Shown in pieces: positions 9,862-18,147 of a DNA stretch of 64,000 nt (positions are counted from its first letter, which is position 1; the number at the start of each line of letters is the position of its first letter). Source of the DNA: Fredinandcohnia onubensis. GTDB lineage: Bacteria; Bacillota; Bacilli; Bacillales; Bacillaceae_L. Made by a program: the position numbers and the translations under genes. The DNA lies in assembly GCF_002734285.1 (NCBI RefSeq), contig NZ_NSEA01000011.1:162826-226825 (forward strand). Reading direction: 5' to 3'. Under the pieces are notes generated by a model that worked only from the letters and a program-made list of their open reading frames with translations, did not search any database and was not told the DNA's origin.

Positions 9862-11739
9862 TTACGCCAGTTTTAGTAACGCTTCTCCAACTTGTACATT
9901 TTTTCCGGTAATCCCTAAGACATCCGAATAATTTGAGGAATTTGTAATAATAAAAGGTGTAATAATGTCATACCCTTCATTTTTAATTCCTTCAATATCG
10001 AATTCTAGTAATAGATCGCCTTTTTTAACGGTTTGTCCCTTTTCTACTTTTGGTGTGTAATAACGACCACCCAGTTTTACTGTGTCAATACCGACATGAA
10101 TCAGTAGTTCAGACCCATTATTACCAGTAATCCCTATAGCATGATGCGTATCAAAGAACGCCGTTACGGATCCATCAACTGGTGCAAAGATTTTTCCTTC
10201 CTCAGGAATAATGGCGACTCCTCTTCCTAAGATACCTTCAGCAAAAACATCATCACTGACCTCTGCAAGTTCAACAGACTTTCCTTTAATCGGTGAAAAA
10301 ATTACGTCATTTGAAACGATATTTACAACTTTTTCTTCTTTTGTTTCTGATTTCTCTTGTTTAAGTGCTACTTCATCATCTTCTTTAATGCCAAGAATAA
10401 ATGATACGGCAAATGAAACGACAAATGCTAAGATACAACCTATGATTGCATAGATTAAAATAGTAAAGCTGTCTGGCCCGATATAAGCAGGAAGTGCAAG
10501 TAGGCCAGGAGCAACTTGTGCATATCTACCAACTCCCATAATTCCAATGAACAGACCTGCAACTCCCCCACCTATCATGGCAGCAATTAATGGTCGCTTA
10601 AATCGCAGGTTAATACCATAAAGGGCTGGTTCTGTAATCCCTAAAACAGCTGTAAAACCAGTTGAAGTTGCTAATGCTTTAATTTCAGTATTTTTTGTTC
10701 GTAGTGCAACAGCTAACGCTGCTCCACCTTGGGCAATATTAGAAACCATCATCCCTGGGCCAGCAACTGTGTCATAACCATCTGTAGCTAGCATATTAAT
10801 ACCAATTGGAATTAAACCGTAATGCATACCCGTCATGACCAATAAAGGAGTAAATGCTCCAACTAATGTTGGAACAAGCCAACTTACGTGTGAATTAAGG
10901 AAAGTAATAATGGAACCAAGTCCGGCACCAAGAAAGTTTCCTAATGGTCCAATCGCAATTAATGTAACCGGTGCAACAATTAAAATTGTCAATACTGGTG
11001 CTAGAATGAAACGAGCTGACTTAGGAACAACTTTGTTAACAAATGGTTCAACATATGACATAAACCAAATGGCTAAAATGATCGGAATGACAGATGATGA
11101 ATACGTAACAATGGAAACTGGAAGACCAAAGAAAGAAATGCCTTCCCCTGTTTCTTTTGCTGTGTTCATCATTGAAATAAATGCAGGGTGAACAAGTATT
11201 CCACCTATCACCATCGCAATATATTGATTCACTTTAAATTTCTTAGCTGCTGAAGATGCTAAGAGGATTGGCAAGAAATAAAATCCTGCATCGCCCATAA
11301 AATTCAAAATTTGATAGGTTTGTGAATCAGTTGTCACCAATTTAAAAGTAACCAGTAGTGCAATGACAGCTTTTAACATACCGACACCAACAAGTGCAGG
11401 GACAATTGGAACAAACATACCTGCAATGGTATCTAAAATTTTTGCAATTGTGCTTTTATTTTCTTCATCTTGTGTATCTGAACTAGCATCATTTAGATTC
11501 CCTATTTTGGAGAGTTCTTTATATACATTTGAAACATCATTTCCAATAATGACTTGGAACTGTCCACCCTTGTTTACAACACCAACTACACCTTTTGTTG
11601 CCTTAAGTACATCTATATTTGCTATTTTGTCGTCTTTTAAATTAAAACGGAGACGTGTCGCACAATGTGAGACTGCTGAAACGTTTTCTTTTCCTCCAAC
11701 ATTTTCCAAAATCGTAGTGGCAAGACCCTTAAAATCCAT
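9862..11739 (-). CDS. bglP: PTS beta-glucoside transporter EIIBCA
   Basis: Membrane permease of 625 aa that imports and phosphorylates beta-glucosides. Domain order is B-C-A: EIIB at the N-terminus with the phosphorylated Cys in AVSHCATRLRF; EIIC in the middle with many membrane helices (GAFTPLLVMTGMHYGL, GITEPALYGIN); EIIA at the C-terminus with the active His in LLIHVGIDTVKLGG. I placed the start at 11739, after GAGGGGGA; the frame is open 21 codons further upstream but that part lies in the regulatory leader. EII proteins of this class also phosphorylate and inactivate their antiterminator when no sugar is present. Confidence 0.95.
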   Translation of the reverse strand: MDFKGLATTILENVGGKENVSAVSHCATRLRFNLKDDKIANIDVLKATKGVVGVVNKGGQFQVIIGNDVSNVYKELSKIGNLNDASSDTQDEENKSTIAKILDTIAGMFVPIVPALVGVGMLKAVIALLVTFKLVTTDSQTYQILNFMGDAGFYFLPILLASSAAKKFKVNQYIAMVIGGILVHPAFISMMNTAKETGEGISFFGLPVSIVTYSSSVIPIILAIWFMSYVEPFVNKVVPKSARFILAPVLTILIVAPVTLIAIGPLGNFLGAGLGSIITFLNSHVSWLVPTLVGAFTPLLVMTGMHYGLIPIGINMLATDGYDTVAGPGMMVSNIAQGGAALAVALRTKNTEIKALATSTGFTAVLGITEPALYGINLRFKRPLIAAMIGGGVAGLFIGIMGVGRYAQVAPGLLALPAYIGPDSFTILIYAIIGCILAFVVSFAVSFILGIKEDDEVALKQEKSETKEEKVVNIVSNDVIFSPIKGKSVELAEVSDDVFAEGILGRGVAIIPEEGKIFAPVDGSVTAFFDTHHAIGITGNNGSELLIHVGIDTVKLGGRYYTPKVEKGQTVKKGDLLLEFDIEGIKNEGYDIITPFIITNSSNYSDVLGITGKNVQVGEALLKLA

Positions 11740-11789
11740 GAGTTTTTCCCCCTCATTAATATCCTTTATCTTTAATTTTAGGCAAAAAT

Positions 11790-11845
11790 AAAAACCCACC
11801 ATCTATGGAAGAAATCACAACATTTCTTTTCCAAAGTTGGTGGGT
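11790..11845 (-). terminator. Conditional terminator in the bglP leader
   Basis: Minus-strand hairpin with ACCCACC and GGTGGGT arms followed by TTTTTATTTTT. Its 5' arm overlaps the end of the RNA antiterminator at 11843-11865, the standard layout for LicT/BglG control. Confidence 0.85.
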
Positions 11846-11865
11846 ATAGCCTTACGTAACAATCC
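11843..11865 (-). promoter_or_regulatory. Short RNA antiterminator (RAT) before bglP
   Basis: Minus-strand sequence begins GGATTGTTAC and ends GGCTATACC, matching both arms of the LicT-binding RAT hairpin. The centre is only GTAA, so the upper stem is missing and the loop looks like a GNRA tetraloop. LicT binding here would block the terminator at 11790-11845. Confidence 0.8.
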
Positions 11866-11885
11866 CATTGTATCCTATTAAATTG

Positions 11886-12740
11886 TTATATACTTTCATC
11901 GGTGACTCTTCTTATATGAATGGCGAGATAAACAATCTCATCATCTGTCAACCGACAATTCATTTCATTATAAACATATTCTTCAATACGTTTGGCACAT
12001 TTATATTCATTAGGATACTTTGTCTTAATAACATCGATAAATCCTAAATCATCTCTGATAATCTCTTTTCCACTGTTTAATCTTCGAACAAAGTATTTTA
12101 AATGTGTCATAAACCTTTCATAGTGTATGGAATTTTCATTCAAATCAACACCATAATGGTATTTGACAATATCTAAAATTTTCTTAAGTCTCTTAGTCAT
12201 TTGTATTGTTTCCTGAATCTTTACGGTATCATCCATTTGTGCGTTAACTAAATGAATTGCAATAAAACCCGCTTCAGAATCATGTAATCTTACACCATGT
12301 CTTTTTTCGATAATATTTAAACCTTCCTTACCGATTAAGTACTCGTGATTATAAAATCGATCGATTTCCCATAATAAAGCATTACGAACAGTAATACCTT
12401 TTTTAGCTCGATCTATCGCGTGATAAATATGATCAGTAAGACCTAACCAAATTGTATCATCAAGCTTTTTATTAAGGGAATTACTAGCAAATTTTATAAT
12501 TTCATTTGTTGTACGGACATATGTGTATGGAATATTTGAAAGCAGTACTTCTAGATAATTTCCCTGGTCTTCTTCGCCTTCAATGATATAAATTTTTTCG
12601 ATTAGTGATTCATCGATTACATCATCTACTTGTTTCTTAAAACCAAGGCCTTTACCCATGACAAGGACTTCTTTTCCATCTTTGTGAGAACGAACTAAAT
12701 TATTGTTTAGGACTTTATCAATTTTCATAGTACCACTCAT
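11886..12740 (-). CDS. licT: LicT/BglG-family transcriptional antiterminator
   Basis: RNA-binding antiterminator of 284 aa controlling the beta-glucoside operon. Domains: an N-terminal CAT RNA-binding domain (MKIDKVLNNNLVRSHKDGKEVLVMGKGLGF, written in part), then PRD1 (around residues 70-175) and PRD2 (175-284) with the phosphorylatable His residues (LTDHIYHAI; FIAIHLVNAQ; TDDEIVYLAIHIRR). The start at 12740 has AAGGAAG 10 nt upstream; a second ATG four codons in is the conventional start of the CAT domain. Its own leader carries a RAT, so it probably autoregulates. Confidence 0.94.
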   Translation of the reverse strand: MSGTMKIDKVLNNNLVRSHKDGKEVLVMGKGLGFKKQVDDVIDESLIEKIYIIEGEEDQGNYLEVLLSNIPYTYVRTTNEIIKFASNSLNKKLDDTIWLGLTDHIYHAIDRAKKGITVRNALLWEIDRFYNHEYLIGKEGLNIIEKRHGVRLHDSEAGFIAIHLVNAQMDDTVKIQETIQMTKRLKKILDIVKYHYGVDLNENSIHYERFMTHLKYFVRRLNSGKEIIRDDLGFIDVIKTKYPNEYKCAKRIEEYVYNEMNCRLTDDEIVYLAIHIRRVTDESI

Positions 12741-12798
12741 AGCTTGACATCTTCCTTACTTTAATTTACAACGCCTTGCTACAAAACTATTATAAATT

Positions 12799-12826
12799 GG
12801 TATAGCCTGCCGAACAGTAACAATCC
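12799..12826 (-). promoter_or_regulatory. Full-length RNA antiterminator (RAT) before licT
   Basis: On the minus strand the element opens with GGATTGTTACTG, has a TTCGG loop, and closes with CAGGCTATACC, a textbook LicT target about 20 nt after the expected transcription start. No strong terminator is visible after it; only a weak CTAT/ATAG hairpin overlaps its 3' end. Confidence 0.85.
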
Positions 12827-12851
12827 AATTAATATATTTATTTGTGTATTT

Positions 12852-12880
12852 ATATTATCCCCAAATGAAAACGATGTCAA
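12852..12880 (-). promoter_or_regulatory. SigA promoter of licT-bglP-bglH with overlapping cre site
   Basis: Minus strand: -35 TTGACA (12880-12875), 17-nt spacer, -10 TAATAT (12857-12852). The spacer and -35 contain ATGAAAACGATGTCA read on plus (12865-12879), which matches the CcpA cre consensus WTGNAANCGNWNNCW at every fixed position. This predicts direct carbon catabolite repression. Confidence 0.85.
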
Positions 12881-13015
12881 CTATTTGTTTATAAATGAAC
12901 TCTCTTCTGCCCTAGAAGACTCCCACCTCTATGGCTGATAAAATATTTATTATTTAATTATACTATTTTAATTCCATTGCTGCGAAATGCATTTACAACA
13001 ACAGGTTCGACCGAA

Positions 13016-13726
13016 TCATCCATCCCCTGTATTACCTTCCTTTTTAATAGCATCAATAAACTCACACCCCTTTTCAAGAAGTGCTGCATCCACCCACGTT
13101 CTGTCCCAGATACCATTTTTGATTGCCGCTATTATTTCTGCTTCTTTTGCTACCGTTTTACGTGCTTTCTCTAGGATCTCTGATGCATCTTTAGGATTGA
13201 TGACCACAACACCATCGTCGTCCCCGACCAAAATATCACCTGGATTAATCGTGACACCATCACAAGAAATCGGAATGTTGATTTCACCTGGTCCATCCTT
13301 ATATGGACCAGCAGGCGTTACACCCGCTGCATACACAGGAATCGACATTTGTTTGATTACTCCCGCATCTCGAATCGCTCCGTCGATAATAAATCCGGCT
13401 ATTCCTCGTTTCTGTGCCCAGGTAATCATTAATTCGCCAATTAATGCATTTGTGGTATCTCCTTGTCCATCCACCACAATGACATCGCCGGGAGATGCCA
13501 AATCAATCGCTTTATGTAACAGCAAATTATCACCAGGTCTTGTTTTTACTGTAAAAGCACTCCCAATGAGTGGTGTGGTATTGTATGGTCTAATTTTTCT
13601 ACCAATACAGGATGTCCGGTTCATGTTATCTGCAATATTCGCAACGGGAATCCCTTTAAAAGCATCAACCAAATTACGAAGTGGTCGTTCAAACTCACTA
13701 TGTATTCGAAAGCCTACATTACCCAT
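13016..13726 (-). CDS. RraA-family protein (HMG/oxaloacetate aldolase-like)
   Basis: Protein of 236 aa from the RraA/4-hydroxy-4-methyl-2-oxoglutarate aldolase superfamily. Members form trimers or hexamers with active sites at subunit interfaces. Seen: the substrate/metal segment GFIIDGAIRDAGVIK with the Arg-Asp pair, PVYAAGVTPAGPYK, and GDILVGDDDGVVVI. These residues support the metal-dependent aldolase/decarboxylase branch rather than the RNase E-inhibitor branch, which would also be pointless in a Bacillus. Start ATG follows AAAGGTG. It stands alone between licT and the germination relic; substrate unknown. Confidence 0.85.
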   Translation of the reverse strand: MGNVGFRIHSEFERPLRNLVDAFKGIPVANIADNMNRTSCIGRKIRPYNTTPLIGSAFTVKTRPGDNLLLHKAIDLASPGDVIVVDGQGDTTNALIGELMITWAQKRGIAGFIIDGAIRDAGVIKQMSIPVYAAGVTPAGPYKDGPGEINIPISCDGVTINPGDILVGDDDGVVVINPKDASEILEKARKTVAKEAEIIAAIKNGIWDRTWVDAALLEKGCEFIDAIKKEGNTGDG

Positions 13727-13928
13727 ACACCTTTCATTCTCCCTTCATCTACACGCCGCATTTCACGACACTTAATAGATAATATTTAGGACTTATACGA
13801 TTTATACGAAAAAGGCGATAAATTCCATGTTGGATAATGTTCTTTACTCGTTTGATTCTTCACGTTATGCATAATTTGGTAACACAAACAAATCCTAACA
13901 GCATCGGAATTAATTTGGTGGTGTTGGG

Positions 13929-14237
13929 ATGACTTTCTCTCGTACTCAGTTATTATTTGTACTTATTCTTTTTATTGGTATTTCGAATCATGTGCTCATC
14001 ATGCCTCATTTGCTAACAACAGGAAAACGCGATGCATGGGTTCGATGAGGTTTGGAGCATGATATCGATTTTTTAAACTTAGAGCACCAGCTTTTCAGAA
14101 AGTATACTGCTGATTGGAAAAAGCTAAAAAATCAAGATACTTTACTTCGTGAAGATAGTATAAAATCGATTGATGCACATATCGCACTGGAGCATTCAGG
14201 TTCATTTAAAAACCGTAAAATTGAGATTAAGGAATGA
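13929..14237 (+). pseudogene. Relic of a spore germination operon (gerAB start joined to gerAC end)
   Basis: Codons 13929-14048 read MTFSRTQLLFVLILFIG... GKRDAWVR, which resembles the N-terminus of GerAB-type endospore germination permeases (first helix plus the conserved DAW). A TGA stop at 14046-14048 follows. The same frame then continues with about 62 codons (EHDIDFLNLEHQ... DAHIALEHSGSFKNR) resembling the extreme C-terminus of Ger(x)C lipoproteins, where a Trp-Lys stretch precedes an ir-x-sG motif. This fits a large internal deletion that removed most of gerAB and gerAC. The GerAB half is the safer call. Confidence 0.6.
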
Positions 14238-14269
14238 TTTTTAATTGCCCAAAGTAGATATGGTTAAAT

Positions 14270-14302
14270 AACTCACCATCATTGGTGAGTTTTCATATTT
14301 TA
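14270..14302 (+). terminator. Rho-independent terminator after the ger relic
   Basis: ACTCACC-atcatt-GGTGAGT hairpin followed by TTTCATATTTT. Confidence 0.75.
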
Positions 14303-14428
14303 GGATTTAAACTTTTTTATTAAAAGATATCAAACAAATTTTTCTGTTCAATTAATACCACCATTCTATATAATATACTGTAAGAATCACATGTCTGACC
14401 TGATTTTAATTAGAATGGGGAGAATAGA

Positions 14429-15061
14429 ATGGAAAACGTTTATCTGTTTGTTCTTATGTGTATTTTTCTCATTATTTTACCTGGTCCTGATACTGCTATT
14501 GCTACAAAAAATACACTCACCGTTGGGAAAAGCGGAGGTCTAAAAACAGCTTTAGGCACTTGCTGTGCCCTCCTCATCCATACTTCTGCAGCTGTATTCG
14601 GACTTTCAGCCATCATTGTGAAATCTGCCTTGTTATTCTCTGTATTCAAATATGTTGGCGCGATTTACTTAATTTATCTAGGTGTTAAAACATTATGGTC
14701 ATTGAGGAGGAAGGAAGAAGCAGCCACCGTTGATTCCAACGCAAAAAGTCAGTTTGCACATACATCTTGTTTTAAACAAGGGTTTTTAACCAATATCCTA
14801 AATCCCAAAGTTGCTGTCTTTTTCTTAACCTTTTTGCCTCAATTCGTAGACGCTGGAAGCCATACCTTCATTCCATTTCTACTAATGGGAATTACGTATA
14901 CTGTATTGACCGCCATCTGGTTTTTTCTTTATGTCTTACTAATCAACCAGGTCAGTGCTTTTATGAAAAAACCAAAATCACAGAAGATCATTGAAGGAAT
15001 CACAGGTACAGTCTTAGTTGGATTTGGTATAAAACTAGCCCTAGAAAAGGCTCATAATTAG
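14429..15061 (+). CDS. LysE-family amino-acid exporter
   Basis: Membrane exporter of 210 aa with about six hydrophobic segments. The N-terminus carries the family signature IILPGPDTAIATKNTLTVG with the conserved Pro-Gly-Pro. The middle has GFLTNILNPKVAVFFLTFLPQF, the second diagnostic block. Likely substrate is an amino acid or a homoserine-lactone-like compound (family knowledge); the exact one is unknown. ATG follows GGGGAGAATAGA. Single-gene unit ended by a terminator. Confidence 0.92.
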   Translation: MENVYLFVLMCIFLIILPGPDTAIATKNTLTVGKSGGLKTALGTCCALLIHTSAAVFGLSAIIVKSALLFSVFKYVGAIYLIYLGVKTLWSLRRKEEAATVDSNAKSQFAHTSCFKQGFLTNILNPKVAVFFLTFLPQFVDAGSHTFIPFLLMGITYTVLTAIWFFLYVLLINQVSAFMKKPKSQKIIEGITGTVLVGFGIKLALEKAHN

Positions 15062-15093
15062 AGTGCCATACGTTTAAAGTATGGTACTTTTTT
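15062..15093 (+). terminator. Rho-independent terminator of the lysE-type gene
   Basis: GTGCCATAC and GTATGGTAC arms followed by six T. Confidence 0.85.
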
Positions 15094-15105
15094 GTTCGTT
15101 AAAAT

Positions 15106-15483
15106 TCACCTTTCTAGTTCGATGTATTCCCTCAATAGTTTCCACTCATTACCTTCTTTTCTCCACACAAACATACATTGAGCCGTATACGGTTCTCCAT
15201 TTATGACATTGGTTTCTCTTCCTGAAACTAAGTATTCATTTCCATTTTTACGTGGTGTGATTGAAAAAACATTAAAGTTTTTTTCTGCATGATCCATTTG
15301 TCTCAACGAACGCTCAAGATCATAATCATAGTAGTACGGGTCAGGTTGATCAATATTTGAGTGTGCCCAGTATCCGACAAAACTTTTTGACATATACTCT
15401 CGAATCTGATCACCATTCTTGCTTATAAAACCTTCATTCCAAGCCTTAAAATAGCTATGTAAAATCTCTTTTATATCGTCCAA
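15106..15483 (-). CDS. SnoaL/NTF2-like (DUF4440-type) protein
   Basis: Protein of 125 aa with the cone-shaped NTF2-like fold pattern: an N-terminal helix (DDIKEILHSYFKAWNEGF), a variable middle, and C-terminal strands (YLVSGRETNVINGEPYTAQCMFVWRKEGNEWKLL). These proteins bind small molecules or act as minor enzymes; the function is unknown. The start is TTG at 15483, preceded by AGGAGG with 8 nt spacing. Confidence 0.75.
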   Translation of the reverse strand: MDDIKEILHSYFKAWNEGFISKNGDQIREYMSKSFVGYWAHSNIDQPDPYYYDYDLERSLRQMDHAEKNFNVFSITPRKNGNEYLVSGRETNVINGEPYTAQCMFVWRKEGNEWKLLREYIELER

Positions 15484-15787
15484 CTTCTACTCCTCCTTTT
15501 GCTACCTTTTTAAATACGATACGTAAACTTCTCACTAGAATAACTTCAACAAAAATTGAAGCATCTCCTTTTAGTTCGTAAAAAAAGATGTCCCAAAAGC
15601 ATGGCTTTAAGACATCTTAAATGATACGTATCTAACGTAATACTTTACTTCTACACTATATTGGATGCCGAAACGGAACATATCAATAACACAAAAAATA
15701 GCGGTTCCCAGTTCAAATTAACAAAAACACCTGTATGTTTTTTCCTCCTAAAGAGACCATATTAACAAGAGAAAGGAGGAATAAACA
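15484..15787. other. Intergenic region with an unassigned hairpin
   Basis: A 304-nt gap between divergent genes. AGATGTC (15587) and GACATCT (to 15619) form a hairpin that, on the minus strand, is followed by seven T, like a terminator, yet no convincing minus-strand gene lies upstream of it. The rest presumably holds the promoters of the flanking genes. Confidence 0.5.
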
Positions 15788-15943
15788 ATGACAGACAAGA
15801 AACAATCCCAAGAAAAACAGAAAAACAAATCCCCTCAAAATCAGTATCAAGAAGAAATAAGTGCGGAACTACTCGCCGAACGTGCATTAGCTGAAACCAT
15901 CCGTGAAGGCGGTGCATTTGCTCGAAAGAATGATGAAAGCTGA
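15788..15943 (+). CDS. Small hydrophilic protein, 51 aa
   Basis: Starts at ATG 15788 after AGAAAGGAGGAATAAACA, a very strong ribosome-binding site, and ends at TGA 15941. The first half is Lys/Gln-rich (DKKQSQEKQKNKSPQNQ) and probably disordered; the second half is a likely amphipathic helix (ISAELLAERALAETIREGG). I do not recognise the family with certainty. The strong site and clean reading frame support a real gene; small abundant proteins of this type are common in spore formers. Confidence 0.65.
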   Translation: MTDKKQSQEKQKNKSPQNQYQEEISAELLAERALAETIREGGAFARKNDES

Positions 15944-16036
15944 TACACACTGATATGGGAAACCTAACTTCAAAAACGACTAAAAGTTCCTTGAGATTTG
16001 AGGCCTGAGTAGTTTGCTAAGCTGTCCGCCACACAT

Positions 16037-16528
16037 TTATTGCGGCTTTTTGACAATCGGAATATAAATATCAAAATGCGGATCACTAGGGTCACGATCA
16101 ACTGGATAATATTCATGTTTTATTGGCATATATGGATCATAGTAATCTACACCCTCTTCCCTATATGGGATATACTCACTTTCGAATAACCATTTATGTA
16201 GATCCGTGTATGTCTTCTGAATATCTTCTCCTTTGTTATGTGTTGTTTTCACATACGTTAGTTCAGGAACCTCTATATCAATCATCCCTTCAGGAATTTC
16301 CTGCTTATCACTTACTTCATATACTGCATAGTGCACGAATCCATCTTCAATTACATGATTAGATAGACCTAATTGAACTTCGGGATTCACCTTGTAATCT
16401 ATCTCTTTTGCAAGCTCTTCCGCTTGATGAATCACGTTTTTTAGCTTAGGCACAATCTCAGAGAATGTACCCTCCCATTTTAATCCTACTGCCCGATAGC
16501 CTGGTAATTTAATAATTTCATAACTCAC
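16037..16528 (-). CDS. GyrI-like / AraC effector-binding domain protein
   Basis: Stand-alone ligand-binding domain of 163 aa, with the twin beta-alpha-beta-beta (SHS2) pattern of the GyrI/BmrR-C family: YEIIKLPGYRAVGLKWEG at the start, HYAVYEVSDKQEIPEGM and ELTYVKTTHNKGEDIQKTYTDLHKWL in the second half. Members bind hydrophobic drugs or cofactors. No DNA-binding domain is fused. It stands alone; a terminator of the next gene separates them. Confidence 0.85.
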   Translation of the reverse strand: MSYEIIKLPGYRAVGLKWEGTFSEIVPKLKNVIHQAEELAKEIDYKVNPEVQLGLSNHVIEDGFVHYAVYEVSDKQEIPEGMIDIEVPELTYVKTTHNKGEDIQKTYTDLHKWLFESEYIPYREEGVDYYDPYMPIKHEYYPVDRDPSDPHFDIYIPIVKKPQ

Positions 16529-16614
16529 TTTATCTACAACCTTTCCAAAATAATATTTATAATTTTCCTATTTCTCGTAAAATGCTAATTCCACTGATAT
16601 AATTACTTCCACAT

Positions 16615-16648
16615 AAAAAGCGTTAATCCCTCCTTGGATCAACGCTTG
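16615..16648 (-). terminator. Rho-independent terminator of the DUF3231 gene
   Basis: On the minus strand AAGCGTTGATCC pairs with GGATTAACGCTT, followed by TTTT. It lies 60 nt past the DUF3231 stop. Confidence 0.85.
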
Positions 16649-16709
16649 CCGTACTTTTATAGACATTTTTCCAAATACTCATCCTAGGTTCGTATTCTCC
16701 CCTAAGGAC

Positions 16710-17720
16710 TTATTCATTCCCCTTTATAATTTCGGCTCTGTTCTCAATTTGTGGAGGTTCTTCAAACCAACCATTTTTGATCTTGAGCTCAATCCCTTCT
16801 CGCGCATATAAATAAATATCTTTAGAAATGAGCATAGCTTTCATTGCAATATCATTCCGCAAACTGAAGAATACACCTGTCCCAGATCCAACAATTGAAA
16901 ATCCATTAAGGATGTAGATGCAGTGCATCATTAACTTATCTGAAAAAGGAGGTACGGTGGACTTCGTAACCGTTGCACCAGATTTTGCAGACAGTTGAAT
17001 ATCTGCTTTTAGAAGCATATCTTCCATAATTTTAATCTGCTTCTTAGCCAGTTCTTTCCCTTTCAGAAAATATTGTTTTACCTCTTTGTTTTGAGCACAT
17101 TGGGCAAACCCGGTAATAAGCTGCATCCCTATATTATTAGATTCTAACGTGTGATGCAGGATTCCGACTTCGAGGTCATTAAATGGTCGTTTATCACCGG
17201 TAAGTTTAAATCCATCTAAGTACTTCTTCGATTTGATAAACTCTACCGTTCTCGGCAAAGTAACGATTGGAGGTGGAGAAAGAATCCCTTTTTCAAGTAA
17301 ATAAGAAGTTGCAAGTTTATAAATTTTTTGGGTGATCGTTGTAAGACCTTCATAGATTGCCATCACTCTTTTATTGTAGGTCATGTTCATATTTAAGGTG
17401 TAAAGGCCCATGCTAACTTCCTTTAACACTCGAACAAACATGATATCAAATCCATGATCATATAGCTTAGGTGCATCCAGATGGACATCATCTGCTGTAA
17501 ATCCGACAGGTTTTACCATACCCTCTTCTTTAAAAATTCCCTCCATTTCTTTTACATAAAAATCCAGCTCCTGCCACAAACCTCCTAGTAAATTCCGAGC
17601 TTGTTGATCATTCGCTTTTTCAATAAAGTATTCCAAAAACCTCATAATCAGCGTCTTTTCTAGGTATGTCTGCCAAAGGGTGCCTACTTCTGAAACATTA
17701 ATAGGATTTTTTTGGCTCAA
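16710..17720 (-). CDS. DUF3231-family protein
   Basis: Protein of 336 aa, mostly helical, with two copies of the DUF3231 ferritin-like-looking unit. The first runs about residues 10-165 (LWQTYLEKTLIMRFLEYFIEKA); the second from about 180 to the end (VGILHHTLESNNIGMQLITGF). The family is common in spore-forming Bacilli; the function is unknown. I chose the TTG at 17720 because GGAGG lies 8 nt before it; the frame is open to 17804 but with no site there. No neighbours share its transcript. Confidence 0.8.
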   Translation of the reverse strand: MSQKNPINVSEVGTLWQTYLEKTLIMRFLEYFIEKANDQQARNLLGGLWQELDFYVKEMEGIFKEEGMVKPVGFTADDVHLDAPKLYDHGFDIMFVRVLKEVSMGLYTLNMNMTYNKRVMAIYEGLTTITQKIYKLATSYLLEKGILSPPPIVTLPRTVEFIKSKKYLDGFKLTGDKRPFNDLEVGILHHTLESNNIGMQLITGFAQCAQNKEVKQYFLKGKELAKKQIKIMEDMLLKADIQLSAKSGATVTKSTVPPFSDKLMMHCIYILNGFSIVGSGTGVFFSLRNDIAMKAMLISKDIYLYAREGIELKIKNGWFEEPPQIENRAEIIKGNE

Positions 17721-17874
17721 TGTTGTAACCTCCAATTTAATAAGAATATCCAAATTATGTAATCGCACTAATACATTGCCCAGATTCTGGAAAAGAATAC
17801 CCAATTATATATTTTTTCACCGAAATAAGTTGTGACTTTGGACAGTGCTACGATATCTCACTTATAAAGTCTAT

Positions 17875-17910
17875 AAAAAAACACCTGACTCATTGATCAG
17901 TCAGATGTCC
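17875..17910 (-). terminator. Rho-independent terminator of the DUF1659-DUF2922-YvrJ operon
   Basis: Minus-strand hairpin with CTGACT and AGTCAG at its core, flanked by GACA and TGT, followed by seven T. Confidence 0.85.
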
Positions 17911-17916
17911 CCATTT

Positions 17917-18093
17917 TTAGGATATATTCTTCTTCGTCTCTAATGGAGGGCTGGCCTTCATGGTATGTGGCAGCATTTGAATCGAGTCTATGACACTATC
18001 AAGCTTTGATTCGATTCGATGTAGCAGATAGAATGTCACGACAACAGGAAAGCCAACCTCTTGGATAAAAGGCAATAGTTCCTCCACCCACAT
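17917..18093 (-). CDS. YvrJ-family small membrane-associated protein
   Basis: About 58 aa. A hydrophobic segment (LLPFIQEVGFPVVVTFYLL) is followed by RIESKLDSVIDSI, the usual YvrJ layout of one membrane helix and a short coiled coil. The start is ambiguous: ATG at 18093 sits only 2 nt after GGAGG, while the GTG at 18087 has an 8-nt spacing. It is last in a three-gene set with DUF2922 and DUF1659, a combination seen again and again in Bacilli. Confidence 0.8.
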   Translation of the reverse strand: MWVEELLPFIQEVGFPVVVTFYLLHRIESKLDSVIDSIQMLPHTMKASPPLETKKNIS

Positions 18094-18110
18094 TTCCTCC
18101 TTTCTAAAAG

Positions 18111-18141
18111 TAGAGCCAACTCCCAAAAGAGAGCTGGCTCA
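18111..18141 (-). terminator. Internal hairpin before the yvrJ-type gene
   Basis: Minus-strand GAGCCAGCTCTC-tttt-GGGAGTTGGCTC with only a weak T-rich tail. It is probably a leaky terminator that lowers yvrJ-type gene expression relative to the upstream genes. Confidence 0.6.
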
Positions 18142-18147
18142 TTTTAA

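Noticed and set aside
10835..11191. Plus-strand frame within bglP
   Set aside because: Antisense shadow of the EIIC coding region.
12987..13775. 262-aa plus-strand frame opposite the RraA-family gene
   Set aside because: The minus-strand protein has clear RraA motifs; the opposite frame is Ser/Pro-rich antisense translation.
15762..15950. Minus-strand frame antisense to the 51-aa gene
   Set aside because: It mirrors the plus-strand gene, has no ribosome-binding site, and the composition is not protein-like.
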